From: Actinomycetes bacterium
GTDB taxonomy: Bacteria > Actinomycetota > Acidimicrobiia > Acidimicrobiales > Acidimicrobiaceae
Assembly (NCBI GenBank): GCA_021819205.1
Contig: JAKARV010000008.1
Location: 1 to 64,000 of the forward strand
Length of the DNA stretch: 64,000 bases
Direction: 5' to 3'
The notes under the pieces are model-generated. The model worked only from the letters and a program-made list of their open reading frames with translations. It did no database searches and was not told where the DNA came from. The translations under genes and the position numbers were made by a program. Positions 62,623 through 64,000 of the stretch are shown one piece after another (the stretch's first letter is position 1; the number at the start of each line of letters is the position of its first letter).

Positions 62623-63780
62623 GTGGAATTTACCGGTGATACCGATGGCGGCTGCGTCGATCGAGTCCGAGCGCGAAGGCGAGGATCGGTCAAGTGGACC
62701 GAGTACGAAGATGATGTAATCCCTGTGTGGGTAGCGGATATGGACTTTCCTCCGCCGGATTGTGCAATGGACGCGATTTCGGAGGTTGTCGCGCGTGGCG
62801 ACGTTGGCTATCCGGCGATGGCGTACCGCGAAGCCTACGAGGCTGCGTACACCGACTGGGCGAAAGAGCGGTTCGGGGCGGCGCCAATGGCGTTGAAATT
62901 TCTTCCCGACGTTGTCACCGGGCTGTTCTGGACGATGCGCACACTAGCCCCGGCGGGGAGCGGCGTGGCCATTCTGGTGCCGAGCTACCCGCCTTTTTAC
63001 GAGGCGATCGAGGCTACGGGCCACCGGGTTGCTCCGGTACCTATTGTAGAAGTCGGCGGGCGCTTTGAGATCGATTTTGAAAGCATGTCGTGCGTGCTTG
63101 CCGATCCTGGAGTGGCATCGATGATACTGTGCAACCCGCACAATCCTACTGGCCGCGTCTTCTCCAGGGAGGAGTTGATTGCGCTGGCTGACCTGGCTCT
63201 AGCCAACCGGGTGACGGTTATTTCGGACGAGATCCACCATGACATCATCGGTAGCGGATACGCGCACATTCCTTTCAACTCGCTCGATCACGAGGCAGCG
63301 GCGCGTTCGGTGGTGATTTCCGCACCGTCAAAAACTTTCAATTTGGCTGGCCTAAAGGCTGCGCACCTGGAGGTTGGCGATCCGGGGATATCTCGGCAGC
63401 TTTCCGAAATCCCTGATCACGAGCGTGGAGAGTCGTCTCTCCTTGGGCTGGTTGCCGCTACCGCGGCCTACCGGTATGGGTCTCAGTGGCTAGACGAGAC
63501 GCTAGATGCCATTAGAAGTAATACTGAGTTGGCGCTTTCGGTTCTTCGAGGTACCGGCAGGATTGGGGCCCACGAGCCCGAAGGCACCTACCTATTGTGG
63601 GGCAATGTCGAAAATCTTGGTTCTGGGAGCGCCTTCGACTTTTTCCTGGAAAAGGCTCGGGTTGCGGTCTCTCCGGGAGAGAGCTTTGACGCCAAGTCGT
63701 CTAGCTGGTTTCGGCTCAACTTGGCTACCTACCCCGAAGTAATGTCGGAGATCCTCAACCGGATGGCCGCGGCGTTTTAG
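62623..63780 (+). CDS. PatB/MalY-type aminotransferase class I/II (C-S lyase-like)
   Basis: PLP enzyme of 385 residues. MalY/PatB features: WVADMDFPPPDCAMDAI near the N terminus, CNPHNPTGRVFSREEL in the middle, ISDEIHHDII, and the PLP lysine in SAPSKTFNLAGLK near residue 237. The family includes cystathionine beta-lyases and related C-S lyases, so release of a thiol from cystathionine or another cysteine conjugate is the likely reaction. GTG 62623 matches the expected start. No neighbours suggest a partner. Confidence 0.88.
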   Translation: MEFTGDTDGGCVDRVRARRRGSVKWTEYEDDVIPVWVADMDFPPPDCAMDAISEVVARGDVGYPAMAYREAYEAAYTDWAKERFGAAPMALKFLPDVVTGLFWTMRTLAPAGSGVAILVPSYPPFYEAIEATGHRVAPVPIVEVGGRFEIDFESMSCVLADPGVASMILCNPHNPTGRVFSREELIALADLALANRVTVISDEIHHDIIGSGYAHIPFNSLDHEAAARSVVISAPSKTFNLAGLKAAHLEVGDPGISRQLSEIPDHERGESSLLGLVAATAAYRYGSQWLDETLDAIRSNTELALSVLRGTGRIGAHEPEGTYLLWGNVENLGSGSAFDFFLEKARVAVSPGESFDAKSSSWFRLNLATYPEVMSEILNRMAAAF

Positions 63781-63798
63781 TAGTGGGAAATCGGCAAG

Positions 63799-64000
63799 CT
63801 AGAACCCATGATCTCGGAGGGCGCGAATGGCTAGTTTGTTCGAGGCGGCGGTCTCGATAAGCGCAGGAAGCGCGTCCAGTGTTGCTCGAAACGCACCTGG
63901 ATACGAGGTGCAGTCGGAGTCGTGAAGCAAGACGGTCGAGCCCGGCTTTAGCCGGTGCCTAAGGTCTGCCATAACCGAGACGGGCGTGGCAGTTTTGCGC
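63799..64000 (-). CDS. polysaccharide deacetylase-family protein, C-terminal fragment
   Basis: The minus strand from 64000 to the TAG at 63801-63799 is open. It ends with the segment LKPGSTVLLHDSDCTSYPGAFRATLDALPALIE, the last strand and helix of a NodB-type deacetylase (G-S-x-V-L-L-H-D and the ALP helix). The catalytic part lies beyond the window edge. About 66 residues are visible. Likely a carbohydrate esterase or deacetylase acting on a cell-surface glycan. Confidence 0.7.
   Translation of the reverse strand, partial: RKTATPVSVMADLRHRLKPGSTVLLHDSDCTSYPGAFRATLDALPALIETAASNKLAIRALRDHGF

Noticed and set aside
1-64000. CRISPR array or phage gene cluster
   Set aside because: No regularly spaced repeats, Cas genes or phage structural genes were seen; xerD sits in its housekeeping context.

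Overview
The window comes from a GC-rich actinobacterial chromosome, most likely of the class Acidimicrobiia or a near relative. This is inferred from gene content and was not tested by a search. The evidence is: an Actinobacteria-style run nadK-recN-pyrG-Nudix-xerD; a gcvH-FHA-MerR block next to a DUF151 nuclease-like gene; cydABDC in actinobacterial order; many GTG/TTG starts; and tRNA genes with encoded CCA. Nearly all genes are ordinary chromosomal ones. Mobile DNA is limited to an IS607-type recombinase cut by the left edge and a decayed TnpB gene near 40 kb.

Layout. 1-9 kb: IS607 fragment, a fused alpha-beta glycyl-tRNA synthetase, a PDZ/radical-SAM DUF512 protein coupled to the GTPase Der, an acyl-CoA carboxylase beta subunit, a zinc-ribbon membrane miniprotein and an MBL-fold hydrolase. 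Then come two convergent tRNAs, Pro(GGG) and Leu(GAG). 9-18 kb: a peptide ABC importer split into a fused two-ATPase gene on the plus strand and a binding protein plus two permeases on the minus strand, with an LCP ligase and an HMG-CoA-lyase-like gene between. 18-26 kb: MFS transporter, PAP2 phosphatase and the cytochrome bd operon cydA-B-D-C. 26-32 kb: M50 protease, xerD, Nudix, pyrG, recN, nadK. 32-39 kb: CtaG-like protein, an export-side flavin electron-transfer trio (ferric-reductase-like membrane protein, FMN_bind lipoprotein-like or secreted protein, ApbE), a DHA2 drug exporter, CcdA and a DUF151 protein.

39-50 kb: an apparently frameshifted small membrane gene, the TnpB relic, MerR, FHA and gcvH. 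These are followed by a nucleotidyltransferase/phosphomannomutase fusion, a CDP-alcohol phosphatidyltransferase, and gcvT-gcvPA-gcvPB. The H, T and P parts of glycine cleavage therefore lie within about 8 kb, split between two strands. 50-55 kb: PsiE-like protein, DMT transporter, SRPBCC-like protein, pyruvate kinase, an unknown secreted protein and a GtrA protein. 55-62 kb: sugar-nucleotide epimerase-like gene, then a tight minus-strand operon. It encodes an acyl reductase fused to a HAD phosphatase, a zinc alcohol dehydrogenase, a LarA-like (nickel-pincer lactate racemase family) protein and a PlsC acyltransferase. 62-64 kb: small membrane protein, PatB/MalY-type aminotransferase and the C-terminal end of a polysaccharide deacetylase.

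The best candidate for an undescribed system is the 55.98-62.0 kb operon. Four enzymes of lipid-like chemistry are translationally coupled to a LarA-family protein for which I know no assigned substrate. Second are the extracytoplasmic flavin electron-transfer trio and the TnpB relic that appears to have overwritten the 3' end of the merR gene.
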